A DNA stretch of 64,000 nt from JBDHWG01 sp039810085 (GCA_039810085.1 JBDHWG010000006.1:1-64000), one strand, 5' to 3'. Counted from the first letter of the stretch, positions 7,825-16,857 are shown. Made by a program: numbers and translations. Notes: generated from the sequence alone by a model not told the origin.

Positions 7825-9570
7825 CTAGCTGTGGTGGCGGTGGAGGCGCTGCGATTGCTTATAGGGGAAGATGTCCATGACCTCGCCCGCTGCGTGTCGC
7901 TGCTTCATCTCGTTCCAGAAGGCCGGGTCCAGTAGGTCGCGGTGGTGGGCCATGAATATTTTGCGCAGGGGCAGCGGCAGGCCGAGGAACTTCTCGAACT
8001 GCTCCGGGAAGATGTCGTGCTCGTCCACGTAGAACACCAGGTCCGCCCTGAACTCGTCGATCATGTCATCGGAGTCGGGCAGCGCGCGGAAGCGGCAGTC
8101 GGTCACCAGGCATAGCTCGTCGTAGTCGTAGAACACGATACGGCTGTGGCGGGTGACGCCGAAGTTCTTGAGCAGCAGGTCGCCGGGGAAGATGTTGGTG
8201 GCCGCCAGGTCCTTGATGGCGACGCCGTAGTCGACAATCGCGTCATACAGGGCATCGCCTGTCGCCTCCTTGATGAACAGGTTCAGCGGCGTCAGGCGGC
8301 GCTCTGTATAGAGATGCTTGATGGTAACCTTGTCCTCGGTGACGGTCACGGTGTTGGCGGCGACAGTCAATAGCTCCTGCACCAACTCGTCGGTGAAGCG
8401 CGCGCGGTCGAACTCCAGGTGCTCGAACTCCTGGGCATCCACCAACCGCCCCGCTTTGTCGTGCTTAAAGACGAGTTGGTAACGTTCCATCACGCTGTCG
8501 CGCGTCGTCTTCTTCGGGTAGGCGAAGCGGTCCTTGATAATCTTGAACACCACATCGAAGGACGGCATGGTGAAGACGACCATGACCATGCCCTTCTCGC
8601 CTCGCGCGATCTCGAACTTGTCGTCCGAGCGTTCTAGATGCGCGAGAAGCTCGCGGTACAGCTCAGTTTTGCCGTGCTTGTTGAAGCCGATGGAGGTGTA
8701 TAGCTCCGACATCGGCTTGCGGGGCATGATCGACTTCAGGAACTTGATAAGCTCATACGGGCTTTCGACCTGGACGTGAAAGTAGGAGCGGGTGAAGCTG
8801 AAGAGGATGCTCACCTCGTCGGCGGTCAGGAGCACCGCGTCGATGGTGATGCCACCCTCATCATTGAGCAGGCATAGCGCCATCGGCATGCGCTTCTCGC
8901 CGCAGCATAGTCGACCGATGATATAGGCCGCCTTGTTGCGGTAGAAGATGTGTCGCACCACATCGGCAGCGTCAACGCGGATCAGACCTCGCTCGGCCAG
9001 AGACGTCTCAATGGCCTCCGCAGCCAGCCGTACGTCCCGTTCCAGGTCTTCATAAGGCGCATCGAACGGGTAGTCGGCGAGGATATTGCGAATCAGGTCG
9101 GCGACCGTGCCGACAGGATAGTGACGCAACAGCGGGGCATCGTGGCTGCGCCGCCCCTTGACCTCGGAGGCGACGTACTCGATCTGCGGGTCCACGCCGA
9201 CCGTAGCGAAGATGCGCCGCGTCACTGAGTTGAAGAAGGTCTCCGCCGTCTCGATGTCGTCGCGGTGAGCGATGAACTCGGTGTAGCGCTCCTTCATGAG
9301 TCGCCAGACTGCCTTGTCGCGGCTATGCTCGCCCAGGATGGCGCGGATATCGGCGACGATCTGGCGGATGACCGTGGGGTAGAGGTCGAGGCGAGCCACG
9401 GCGTCGGCGTTCGCGCCCAGCCAATCCCGCGCTTCGAAGCGGCTCTTGGCGCGCCCAGTGATCGCCCTGTACTCCGACTGGTAGGTATCAAACGCATTTA
9501 GAATTGCTGTTGCGCCCTTGTCGGAGAGCGATGTCTCGATAGCCAGGCCCATCGTGTCGGTGGCGCTCAC
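7825..9570 (-). CDS. aceK: Isocitrate dehydrogenase kinase/phosphatase
   Basis: Bifunctional enzyme that inactivates or reactivates isocitrate dehydrogenase by Ser phosphorylation, steering carbon between the TCA cycle and the glyoxylate shunt. The 581-residue length matches the family. The N-terminal regulatory domain includes the ETFFNSVTRRIF signature. The kinase domain shows Lys343 in VFKIIKDRF, Asp464 and Asn469 in FPGDLLLKNFGV, and Asp482 in FYDYDEL, equivalent to the ATP-binding and catalytic residues of the E. coli enzyme. The start is a GTG with GGAGGAG about 4 bases upstream. No isocitrate lyase or malate synthase is nearby, in contrast to the aceBAK operon of enterobacteria. Confidence 0.93.
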   Translation of the reverse strand: MSATDTMGLAIETSLSDKGATAILNAFDTYQSEYRAITGRAKSRFEARDWLGANADAVARLDLYPTVIRQIVADIRAILGEHSRDKAVWRLMKERYTEFIAHRDDIETAETFFNSVTRRIFATVGVDPQIEYVASEVKGRRSHDAPLLRHYPVGTVADLIRNILADYPFDAPYEDLERDVRLAAEAIETSLAERGLIRVDAADVVRHIFYRNKAAYIIGRLCCGEKRMPMALCLLNDEGGITIDAVLLTADEVSILFSFTRSYFHVQVESPYELIKFLKSIMPRKPMSELYTSIGFNKHGKTELYRELLAHLERSDDKFEIARGEKGMVMVVFTMPSFDVVFKIIKDRFAYPKKTTRDSVMERYQLVFKHDKAGRLVDAQEFEHLEFDRARFTDELVQELLTVAANTVTVTEDKVTIKHLYTERRLTPLNLFIKEATGDALYDAIVDYGVAIKDLAATNIFPGDLLLKNFGVTRHSRIVFYDYDELCLVTDCRFRALPDSDDMIDEFRADLVFYVDEHDIFPEQFEKFLGLPLPLRKIFMAHHRDLLDPAFWNEMKQRHAAGEVMDIFPYKQSQRLHRHHS

Positions 9571-9605
9571 AGGCTCCTCCTATCCATCGGCTAACATCCG
9601 CCGCG

Positions 9606-10289
9606 TCACGGGCGCGTCAAGTCCTTGAGGATGTAGCGGTAGCCCTCGATATTGGCGACGGTGACCTTCAGCCAGCCGTTCTCGTCGCCGTAGACGCATA
9701 GCTCTGTCGAGAAGGGCAAGGTGCGCTCGATGTTGTCGCCCCGCTGCTCCGGCGACTTGCGCAGATTGACGCCTTGGCGGTCGACATAGCGCATGCCCAT
9801 TGAGTTACCCTCGCCGTGGCACGACTGGGTCATGTCGGGTGGCGCCGGCGGGGCGGGGGTGTCCGTCGGCGCCGGCGTAGGTGTGGGCGTCGACGGGCGC
9901 GGGGTTGCCGTCGGTGCAGCGGCGCGCGTGGCAATCTCAGCCGCAGACTCGGTGGCCCGCGCCTGGGCCGTGGCCGTCGCCTGCGCCTGGGCGCGGAGCG
10001 TGATGCGCTGGTTCACCGCCTCGGTTGTGAAGTAGTTCGTCACCACGTATGTCCCGCCAGCGAGCGCCAGCATGATGAGCAGGGTGAATATCGCCGACGA
10101 GAGGCGGCCCGCAGCAGCTTCGCGCTCCAGCCCGAACATCGCCCGAGAGCGTTCTGTGCGGGCGCGGAGGATGGCGCGCAGGGCGATGAGGGCGCCGAGC
10201 AGCGCGAAGCCGTAGATCCACAGCCGGAACGTCGTGATGGCCTGGACGACCGTCTGGACGGCCGGGTTACGCAGGAGATCGTCGAGCAT
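9606..10289 (-). CDS. Membrane protein with extracytoplasmic SH3-like domain
   Basis: 227 residues. Two predicted membrane helices (about 23-43 and 65-87) are followed by an Ala/Thr/Gln-rich segment and a Thr/Pro linker (about 130-150). A C-terminal bacterial SH3-type domain carries the GVNLRKSPEQRGDNIERTLP signature and GDENGWLKV. Such domains usually bind cell-wall or protein ligands. It lies 48 bp downstream of the ATP-grasp pair and 35 bp upstream of aceK on the same strand, so it may share their transcript. The specific function is unknown. Confidence 0.7.
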   Translation of the reverse strand: MLDDLLRNPAVQTVVQAITTFRLWIYGFALLGALIALRAILRARTERSRAMFGLEREAAAGRLSSAIFTLLIMLALAGGTYVVTNYFTTEAVNQRITLRAQAQATATAQARATESAAEIATRAAAPTATPRPSTPTPTPAPTDTPAPPAPPDMTQSCHGEGNSMGMRYVDRQGVNLRKSPEQRGDNIERTLPFSTELCVYGDENGWLKVTVANIEGYRYILKDLTRP

Positions 10290-10337
10290 AAGCGCTAGTG
10301 TTTGAGGATAGAGTGGCCGACGCTACAAGACTGCGCA

Positions 10338-11681
10338 TCACTCGTCGCCCACGACGAACATAGGCACGGCGGACCCGCCGCCGGCCGAGACGTTGAGCAG
10401 GGCGCTCCCCGATAGGCGCACCCCGCAACCCCGCGCCTCCTCACCCTGCCAGGTGTACGGGTCGAGGTCGAGGAAACGCGGCGAGAAGCGTATCTGCCCG
10501 TTCTCCAGGCTGGGAAAGTCCTCTTGCGGCACAGGCACGCGCTCTTGGAGCACATACACGCCTTGCGTGGCCTGCTGCAGAGCCGCTTCCCACTCGGCAG
10601 GCGACGTCTCCCACCCGAGGACAACGCCCTGCCCGCCGTATTCCCCGCTGGGTTTGAGCACGAGGTTCTCGCGGTGAGCAAGCGCATGGGGCAGCAGGTC
10701 GATGTGCTGATCGCTCCATTGGGTGTATCCCTCGGCCACGCGCCGCGTCCATGGGATGTGGGCGGCGATGGCGGCGCGCTGGTCGGCGGTGTAGAGGTGC
10801 GCGTACTGCGGGTCGCTCAGGAAGGCGAACAGGACTTTCTTCAACAGCAGATGCGCGCGAAAGCCGTTGACGATGCACACGGCGCGGTCGGCGACGGCGC
10901 GAACAAGCGGCGACTGCAAACCTTCGCGGCCCAGAAGCTCGGACGTCACGACACGTTTGTAGACAAGGTCAATCTCGAAGCCGTCGGCGCACAGCCGCCC
11001 ACCTGAGTACTCCAGGTCGCGCGGGTCAACAATGCGCGTTGGGTAGCCGACCGCCTCGAAGGTCTCCTGGATGAGCAGAAACTCGTTGAAGGTACGCACC
11101 TCGCGCCAGTCCACGATGGCGATGTTGGGCCGCGCCTGCCCACCCCACTCGTGATAAGCGGCGAGCAGCGTCTCCAGGATCCATGCGCGAACAGGGAACG
11201 CCTTGACGGGATACCGCTGAGACACCTCGGCCATCACAGGGAAGGCGCGAAAGAGGTCGCTCAGGACTTCGCCGAACGCCAGGCCGCCGGGACTTTCGGC
11301 GTTGTACTCGATGAAGTTGAGACTTTGGGCAGGGACAAAGAAGGCGTCGAGGCGGCCCGACGAGTCGGCGTAGCGGAAGCCAGGGTCGATGGCGATGATA
11401 GCTTCCTCATCCGGCCGCAGCCCGACGAGACCCCGTAACGCCGCGTCCTCCATGACCGCGTCACTCACGCGCTCGAGCGCACCCAAGATGAGCGCCGCGG
11501 CTTGCGTGACCCTGCGATAGTCTTCGGCGCGGATGAAGTATGGCCGAAGGACGCTGCACACCAGGCGGTCGCCGAACGTCAGGCGCGCTTGGCGCATCTT
11601 CTCCAGCAACTCTTCACCCATTGCCGCGCCGTCGGCGCGCGCCATTCGCTCGTTGTACTCGGTCACCACAGGCAGGGTCAT
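10338..11681 (-). CDS. Circularly permuted ATP-grasp ligase-like protein
   Basis: About 447 residues, resembling the glutathionylspermidine-synthase-like, circularly permuted ATP-grasp families. Visible blocks are FIEYNAESPGGLAFGE, NIAIVDWREVRTFNEF, FRAHLLLKKVLFAFLSD and the nucleotide-binding VLKPSGEYGGQGVVLGW. The start is the ATG at 11681, which overlaps the upstream gene's stop as ATGA. An upstream in-frame extension of 36 residues is low complexity and lies inside that gene. The enzyme probably joins a carboxylate to an amine at ATP cost, but the substrate is unknown. Translational coupling to a second ATP-grasp protein suggests that the two act in sequence or as a complex. Confidence 0.75.
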   Translation of the reverse strand: MTLPVVTEYNERMARADGAAMGEELLEKMRQARLTFGDRLVCSVLRPYFIRAEDYRRVTQAAALILGALERVSDAVMEDAALRGLVGLRPDEEAIIAIDPGFRYADSSGRLDAFFVPAQSLNFIEYNAESPGGLAFGEVLSDLFRAFPVMAEVSQRYPVKAFPVRAWILETLLAAYHEWGGQARPNIAIVDWREVRTFNEFLLIQETFEAVGYPTRIVDPRDLEYSGGRLCADGFEIDLVYKRVVTSELLGREGLQSPLVRAVADRAVCIVNGFRAHLLLKKVLFAFLSDPQYAHLYTADQRAAIAAHIPWTRRVAEGYTQWSDQHIDLLPHALAHRENLVLKPSGEYGGQGVVLGWETSPAEWEAALQQATQGVYVLQERVPVPQEDFPSLENGQIRFSPRFLDLDPYTWQGEEARGCGVRLSGSALLNVSAGGGSAVPMFVVGDE

Positions 11682-12619
11682 GGGCCGGCTGCCTCGCCCA
11701 GCACCTTGTCCCAGCGCATCAGTGGGCGCTCGCTTGGCCCCGCCTTGGCGCGCTCGATGACCAGGTCCGCCATCTTTTCCACCACCCACGGGAAGTATCG
11801 CTCGGTGAGGGAAGAGATGTCGAAGTCGGGCGCGGAGTTGGTGAAGTCGATGGCATACGGCACGCCGTCGCGGATGGCGAACTCGACCGTATTCATGTCG
11901 TAGCCCAGCGCGGTGTTCAGCTTGATGGCGTCCTCGCGGCAGCGCGCCTCAAGCTCGGGCGCCACGGGCGGCTGATCCACGCGATAACGATCGAAGTGGT
12001 TGAGGCGCGGGTCCCAGTTAGTGACCAGGACGCTCGTCTTGCCAATGACGATGCACCGCACGTACTGCTCCCACTCGATGAACTCCTGGAGGATGAACTG
12101 TCCACGTCCCGTCTGGTCGTAGCGCCAAAGAAGCTCGTTCAGGCTGTTGACCAGGAAGACTTGCTTCCACCCCCCGCCCGACGCCGGCTTGAGAACCGCT
12201 GGCAGGCCCACCTGAGCCAGAATGCCACCCCAATCCAGGGGGAAGGTCAGGTTGCGCAGGCTCTCCGACACCACGCCCGGTATATAGTCCTTGTTCGGCA
12301 AGGCGTACGTCATCGGCACGTGTACGCCAACGGCGTTGGCCAGGGAGTTGGCGAAGAACTTGTCGTCGGCCATGCGCCAGAACGGATTGTTGATGACGTC
12401 GACGCCCTGCAAGGCCGCGTTCTTGAGGTAGGACGCATAGGTCGGCACTTCATGGGAGATACGGTCGACAATGACGTCATACGGCGGGCGCTCACTCATG
12501 CGCGGCGCGCCGATCTTGGCATACTCGACGGTTACGCCGACATCCCGCCGCGCGACCTCGGCGATCAGCGCATCGGGAAAGGAACGCTCGCGCCCGACCA
12601 GCAATCCGACTCGATACAT
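11678..12619 (-). CDS. ATP-grasp protein (RimK-like carboxylate-amine ligase)
   Basis: 313 residues from the ATG at 12619, which has GAGGGA about 7 bases upstream. The large upstream in-frame extension overlaps the neighbouring hydrolase gene on the same strand and reads as low-complexity Arg/Pro, so it is rejected. ATP-grasp features: LPAVLKPASGGGWKQVFLV (phosphate and adenine binding), the FILQEFIEWEQYVRCIVIGK strand pair, and the metal-ligand region VEFAIRDGVPYAIDFTNSAPDFD. The product is unknown. It overlaps the downstream permuted ATP-grasp gene by 4 bp. A TTGCGC-18-TATAAT promoter lies just upstream. Confidence 0.78.
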   Translation of the reverse strand: MYRVGLLVGRERSFPDALIAEVARRDVGVTVEYAKIGAPRMSERPPYDVIVDRISHEVPTYASYLKNAALQGVDVINNPFWRMADDKFFANSLANAVGVHVPMTYALPNKDYIPGVVSESLRNLTFPLDWGGILAQVGLPAVLKPASGGGWKQVFLVNSLNELLWRYDQTGRGQFILQEFIEWEQYVRCIVIGKTSVLVTNWDPRLNHFDRYRVDQPPVAPELEARCREDAIKLNTALGYDMNTVEFAIRDGVPYAIDFTNSAPDFDISSLTERYFPWVVEKMADLVIERAKAGPSERPLMRWDKVLGEAAGP

Positions 12620-12649
12620 GGTATTCCCTCGCGGTGATGAAGTGCGGCT

Positions 12650-12679
12650 ATTATAACACGGGGTGCGGCTGGGGCGCAA
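12650..12679 (-). promoter_or_regulatory. Probable promoter of the ATP-grasp operon
   Basis: On the minus strand TTGCGC (12674-12679) and a perfect TATAAT (12650-12655) are 18 bp apart, 30 bp before the start of the first ATP-grasp gene. This separates it from the hydrolase gene upstream. Confidence 0.5.
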
Positions 12680-12693
12680 CCATTCGCGGCGCG

Positions 12694-13581
12694 TCAACGC
12701 TCCCTGTGGGGGAGGAGCTGCGTTACAAGCCACTCCGCAGCCGTCGTTAGGGCCGCGCTCCCGTATAGAGCGCCCGCGTGGGCGGTCGGGACGACATGCA
12801 GCGTGGCGTTGCCGTGCGCCCGCTGATATGCCCGCCCCTGCCAAGGTGGCGCGAACGGGTCGTACTGGCCGCAGACGAGAAGCATGGGCCGGGTGGCGAC
12901 GGCGCGGGCGCTCTGGAGAAGGTTTTCCTGCGCCAGGCTGTCGCGGAACGCCGCGAAGCGCGGGCGCGGCCCGGCGCGGCGAACACCCGTCCCCACGATG
13001 TGCTGGCCCTCCCATGCCGAGCGCAGGACGTGGGGGCTGAGCATCTGCCAGAAGGGTGACGTGTAGGGCGTGGCGAGAAGAGCAAGGCAGTCAATGTTAG
13101 GTTGCAGGGCGTCACCACGTGCTTTCGCCGCACGCATCTCCGCCGCGCGCAGGGCAACCACGCCGCCCAGACTTCCGCCCATAATAGCGGCTGACGAGGG
13201 CAACCCCAAGCTAGGGACAGCGTCCAACGCGGCCAGGGCCACCTCGGCGGCGCGGCTCACGGACGTGAACGGTCGGGTGTTGCTGCCGTGGCCGTCCAGG
13301 TCGGGGGCAATGCAGGCAAAGTGAGCGTTGTATAGCGGCTGCGCCCAGGACCAGATGCAGTGGCGGTCGGCCCCGCCAGCGTGCAACAGAATGATGACGC
13401 CCGATGGAACGCCCGTCGGGCGATAGACCGTCGCCTCGGTTTGCCCGTCCGAGAGGGAGAGAGTGATGGTCTCTGACGCAACGTTGGCGTCAAGTTCGAT
13501 GAGTGGCGGGAGCGGCGGCGGCCAGCCGGCGGGACCCGCTACCACGCTCGCGGCCTTGAGGATATATTGACCTAGACCCAT
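12694..13581 (-). CDS. Alpha/beta hydrolase
   Basis: 295 residues with an alpha/beta-hydrolase fold. The oxyanion-hole strand is GVIILLHAGGADRH, the nucleophile elbow is MGGSLGGVV (Ser), the acid is in VCGQYDPF (Asp) and the catalytic His in VPTAHAG. There is no clear signal peptide. A N-terminal section of about 45 residues precedes the core. The substrate is unknown, with an esterase or lipase-like role likely. It is separated from the downstream ATP-grasp genes by 74 bp containing their own promoter, so functional linkage is only suggested. Confidence 0.82.
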   Translation of the reverse strand: MGLGQYILKAASVVAGPAGWPPPLPPLIELDANVASETITLSLSDGQTEATVYRPTGVPSGVIILLHAGGADRHCIWSWAQPLYNAHFACIAPDLDGHGSNTRPFTSVSRAAEVALAALDAVPSLGLPSSAAIMGGSLGGVVALRAAEMRAAKARGDALQPNIDCLALLATPYTSPFWQMLSPHVLRSAWEGQHIVGTGVRRAGPRPRFAAFRDSLAQENLLQSARAVATRPMLLVCGQYDPFAPPWQGRAYQRAHGNATLHVVPTAHAGALYGSAALTTAAEWLVTQLLPHRER

Positions 13582-13661
13582 AGATGTCGGAATTGTGCCG
13601 CCGGGTGACGGCGTGAAATCTCCATGTTATACTTCGGCCAACATCGATGCTGGAGGCATGA

Positions 13662-14642
13662 ATGGAGTCGGTTTACCTCGTCACGGGCGCGCTCGGCTGT
13701 ATCGGCGCGTGGACGCTGCGGCATTTGCTCGACCAGGATAAGCGCGCGGTTGTCCTCGACCTGGGGAACGTACCGACGCGCCCGCGTCTCTTGCTATCGG
13801 AAGACGAGCTCGCGCGCCTCACGTTCATTCGCGGCGACGTCGGCGACCTCGACACGGTGGAGCGCGTCGTGGGCGACCACGGCGTGACCCACATCATTCA
13901 CCTCGCCGCGCTCCAGGTTCCGTTTTGCAAGGCAGACCCCGCGCTCGGCGCGCGAGTCAACGTGGTCGGAACGGTGAACATCCTTGAGGCGGCGCGACGT
14001 AGTGCAGGCCAGGTGCGCGGAACGGTTTACGCCTCGTCCATCGCCGTCTTTGGCTCGCCCGAGGACTACCCTGCTGGGCCTCTGTCCGACGCTGCCATGC
14101 TGCGGCCGACGACGCTGTACGGCGTCTACAAGCAGGCCAATGAAGCGACGGCGCGCATCTACTGGCAAGACTGGCAGGCGCCCTCGATTGGCTTGCGCCC
14201 GGCGGTCATCTACGGTGTGGCGCGCGACCAGGGCCTCACGTCCAGCCCGACCAAGGCCATGCTGGCCGCTGCCCTCGGTCTGCCCTACCACATCCCCTTC
14301 GGCGGCGTTAACTGCATGCAGTGGGCCAGCGATGTGGCGCGCATCTTCATCCAGGCCGCTGACGCCCAGTGGCAGGGCGCGGGTGTCTTCAACCTGGGCG
14401 GCACAGTTGCGGACATGGCCCAGGTGGTCGCCGGGATTGAAGCAGCCGCCCCCGCAATACGTGGCGGTCTCACCCACGATGACAGCCAGCTTCCTTTCCC
14501 CTACGACTTCGACGACGCCGCCCTCGCCGCAGTCATCGGGCCAACACGCTACACCCAGCTCGCGGACGGAATCGCCGCGACGGTCGAACGTTTCCGCCAG
14601 CTTGCGAAAGCTGGACTCGTTAAGGCTTCTTATGTGAATTAG
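13662..14642 (+). CDS. NAD-dependent epimerase/dehydratase (extended SDR)
   Basis: 326 residues. The Rossmann motif VTGALGCIGAWTL is at the N-terminus, followed by GDVGD, HLAALQVP and the catalytic YxxxK in TLYGVYKQANE. Members act on nucleotide sugars or related keto compounds, and the substrate cannot be read from the sequence. The start ATG at 13662 has GGAGG 6 bases upstream. It is a lone plus-strand gene, divergent from the hydrolase and convergent with the metal permease, whose stop lies 7 bp beyond. Confidence 0.85.
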   Translation: MESVYLVTGALGCIGAWTLRHLLDQDKRAVVLDLGNVPTRPRLLLSEDELARLTFIRGDVGDLDTVERVVGDHGVTHIIHLAALQVPFCKADPALGARVNVVGTVNILEAARRSAGQVRGTVYASSIAVFGSPEDYPAGPLSDAAMLRPTTLYGVYKQANEATARIYWQDWQAPSIGLRPAVIYGVARDQGLTSSPTKAMLAAALGLPYHIPFGGVNCMQWASDVARIFIQAADAQWQGAGVFNLGGTVADMAQVVAGIEAAAPAIRGGLTHDDSQLPFPYDFDDAALAAVIGPTRYTQLADGIAATVERFRQLAKAGLVKASYVN

Positions 14643-14649
14643 CACAGTC

Positions 14650-15483
14650 TCATGTGCGGCGTTTCCGCGTCAGGAGAAGTACGACGAAAAACATGATGAC
14701 CGCTGTCAGGACAATCGCCGCGCCAGACGCTACGCCGAGCCAGAACGACAGGTACAGGCCGACGATAGCGGAGACGACGCCGAACACCACACTGAGCAGC
14801 ATCATGTGCCACAGTTCGTCGGTGAGTTGATAGGCCGTCGCCGCCGGCGCGATGAGCATCGCGACGACCAGGATGTTCCCCACGACCTGCAAGCCTGTGA
14901 CAATTGTCAGGCTTAGCAAAATCAGCAGTCCATTGTTGAGCCACGTGACGGGCAGGCCGGTCGTGGCGGCCATGATCGGGTCGAAGCTGACGAGCAGAAA
15001 CTCCTTGTACAGCAGGAGCACGATGACCAGGATGGACACCCCCAGCGCGCTCATCATGGCTAAGTCCTGGAGCGACACGGCCAGGACATCGCCAAACAGG
15101 ATGTGCGTCAGATCGACGCTGTAGCTGCGCATGCTGCTGATGAGGAGAATGCCGAGGGCGAAGGCGCCGACGAACATGATGCCGACGGCGCTATCCTCGC
15201 GCAGCCGTCCCTGCCGCTGCACCAGGCCAATCCCCAACGCCGTGATAATCGCCGCCAGGAATGCCCCGACGAGAATGTTGCGGCCAACGAGGAAAGCGAC
15301 GGCGATGCCCGGCAGCACCGCGTGGGCGAGCGCGTCGCCCATGAACGCCAGGCCGCGCAGGACAACGTAGGAGCCGATAACCGCGCAGACCACACCCACA
15401 ATGATCGCGGCCAGGAGGCCGCGCTGCATGAACGGGTATGTCAACGGCTCGACGAGCGGGTTAACCAAAATGTCCACAGCCAT
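14650..15483 (-). CDS. Metal ABC transporter permease (ZnuB/MntB family)
   Basis: 277 residues, about eight predicted membrane helices. Family hallmarks are GSYVVLRGLAFMGDALAHAVLPG at about 37-59 and GNILVVAMLIAPAATAYQLT near 210. It forms the membrane channel of a Zn, Mn or Fe importer. Its start overlaps the ATPase gene end by 23 bp. The operon order is Fur-family gene, ATPase, permease. No periplasmic/lipoprotein solute-binding gene is adjacent, so that component must be elsewhere. Confidence 0.9.
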   Translation of the reverse strand: MAVDILVNPLVEPLTYPFMQRGLLAAIIVGVVCAVIGSYVVLRGLAFMGDALAHAVLPGIAVAFLVGRNILVGAFLAAIITALGIGLVQRQGRLREDSAVGIMFVGAFALGILLISSMRSYSVDLTHILFGDVLAVSLQDLAMMSALGVSILVIVLLLYKEFLLVSFDPIMAATTGLPVTWLNNGLLILLSLTIVTGLQVVGNILVVAMLIAPAATAYQLTDELWHMMLLSVVFGVVSAIVGLYLSFWLGVASGAAIVLTAVIMFFVVLLLTRKRRT

Positions 15484-16318
15484 CCCCTAACACGACGGCG
15501 CTCCCGTCCGTGGCGCGCAGCATCGTCAGCTGGCCGCCATAGGTGCGCGTGAGAATGTCGGAGCAGAGCACGTCTTGCACCGAGCCATAGCCGATGATGC
15601 GGCGATTGAGGGCGATGGCGGTCTCGAAGTGATTCATGACCGTGTTGAGGTCGTGGGTCGCCACCAGGATCGTGCGCCCCTCACGCTGGAGGTCCGCCAG
15701 GATTCCGAAGATTGTCGCTTCCGCAACGGCATCGAGACCCGTGAACGGCTCGTCCAACAGCAGCAGCCGCGCTTCCTGCGCCAGCGCCCGGGCGAGAAAG
15801 ACGCGCTGCTGCTGGCCGCCGGAGAGCTCGCCGATCTGCCGCTGCGCCAGGTCCGCCAAATCGACTCGCGCCAGCGCCTCGTGCGCTTTTTGGCGGTCCG
15901 CCGCCGACGGACGCCGCACCCAACCGATATGGGGGTAACGGCCCATCAACACCACGTCCTCGACGCGCACAGGAAAGCGCCAGTCGATCTCGTCCCGCTG
16001 CGCCACATAACTTACGTCGGCGGCGCGACGCTCGCGGCTGGGGCGGCCGAAAAGCTCAACCTCACCGCTCGTGACGGGCAACAGGCCGACGAGGGCATTG
16101 AACAGTGTCGACTTCCCTGCGCCATTTGGGCCGATGACGGCGACCATCTGGCCTGCCGGCATCGTAAAGTCGATATCCTCCAACACCCGCATGTCGCCGC
16201 GCTTGACGGTGACATGGCGGGCGCAAACGGCGGGCGGTGGACCGCCGTCGCCCGCGCCATTTCCATTGGCCCGGGTCAGATTCTCAATTCTTTCCCTGGC
16301 AGCGTCTACAAAGCCCAT
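15461..16318 (-). CDS. Metal ABC transporter ATP-binding protein (ZnuC/MntB-type)
   Basis: About 285 residues. Walker A is GPNGAGKST, the signature LSGGQQQR, Walker B RLLLLDEPFTGLD, and the switch His is in VATHDLN. The sequence YVAQRDEIDWRFPV is typical of Mn/Zn ABC ATPases. The ATG at 16318 is chosen because GGAG sits 5 bases upstream, even though it lies 35 bp inside the preceding Fur-family gene. It energises the permease encoded immediately downstream. Confidence 0.9.
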   Translation of the reverse strand: MGFVDAARERIENLTRANGNGAGDGGPPPAVCARHVTVKRGDMRVLEDIDFTMPAGQMVAVIGPNGAGKSTLFNALVGLLPVTSGEVELFGRPSRERRAADVSYVAQRDEIDWRFPVRVEDVVLMGRYPHIGWVRRPSAADRQKAHEALARVDLADLAQRQIGELSGGQQQRVFLARALAQEARLLLLDEPFTGLDAVAEATIFGILADLQREGRTILVATHDLNTVMNHFETAIALNRRIIGYGSVQDVLCSDILTRTYGGQLTMLRATDGSAVVLGDGCGHFG

Positions 16319-16733
16319 AAATCTCCAGATAGTGGCCGTGCGGCAGGAAACCCAGGCGGTTCGCAATCTGCGTCGTCAGCGCGGCCAGGCTCTCTTCTTC
16401 CACGTCCGTGATCTCGCCGCAAGCCTCGCAGACGAGGTGGTGGTGCTGGCGGTCGTGGTGCAGGGTAAAGCGTTGCGCTGCATCACCCAGGTACGTTGGC
16501 CGCACCAACCCCAGCGCCGTGAGGATGTCCAGCGTGCGATACACCGTGCTAAGACCCAGCTCCGGATATATCGCCCGACCCAGGTCGTAGACCTCGTTGG
16601 GGCTGGCGTGGCACGCGCCGGATTCGAGCACTGCCAGGACGGCGAGCCGAGGGTTCGTCAGCCGATACCCTGCCTGCTGCAAGGCGGATGCCAGCGGTCC
16701 ACGGCGGACTTCTTCAGGCGCAAAGCCAGACAC
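16284..16733 (-). CDS. Fur-family metal-responsive repressor (operon leader)
   Basis: 149 residues. The winged-helix DNA-binding half (YRLTNPRLAVLAVLE, STVYRTLDIL) is followed by the dimerisation/metal half with HHDRQHHHLVCEACG and CRRC, i.e. two CxxC pairs for structural zinc. The start is GTG with GGGGAG 5 bases upstream. It heads the metal ABC operon and probably represses it. Whether it senses Zn, Fe or Mn cannot be decided from sequence alone; the adjacent transporter favours Zn or Mn. Confidence 0.88.
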   Translation of the reverse strand: MSGFAPEEVRRGPLASALQQAGYRLTNPRLAVLAVLESGACHASPNEVYDLGRAIYPELGLSTVYRTLDILTALGLVRPTYLGDAAQRFTLHHDRQHHHLVCEACGEITDVEEESLAALTTQIANRLGFLPHGHYLEIYGLCRRCQGKN

Positions 16734-16776
16734 ATTTCTCCCCGTTCTAACTGAGAAAATCTGTCACTAACAAAAA

Positions 16777-16805
16777 AGTATAGGCCGATTTGCCTCTCTA
16801 GTCAA
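16777..16805 (-). promoter_or_regulatory. Promoter of the Fur/metal-ABC operon
   Basis: On the minus strand TTGACT (16800-16805) and TATACT (16777-16782) are 17 bp apart, 43 bp before the Fur-family start. No clear Fur or Zur palindrome was recognised in the leader. Confidence 0.7.
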
Positions 16806-16857
16806 TCTCACCCTGGAACGCTGCGTTTCACTGAGAGTAGCCGAGAGGCTTGCTGTG

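Noticed and set aside
11681..11789. N-terminal extension of the permuted ATP-grasp gene
   Set aside because: It is low complexity and lies inside the upstream gene; the ATGA overlap gives a better start.
12620..13015. Long N-terminal extension of the RimK-like gene
   Set aside because: It overlaps the hydrolase coding region on the same strand in another frame and covers the promoter; a good Shine-Dalgarno sequence precedes the ATG at 12619.
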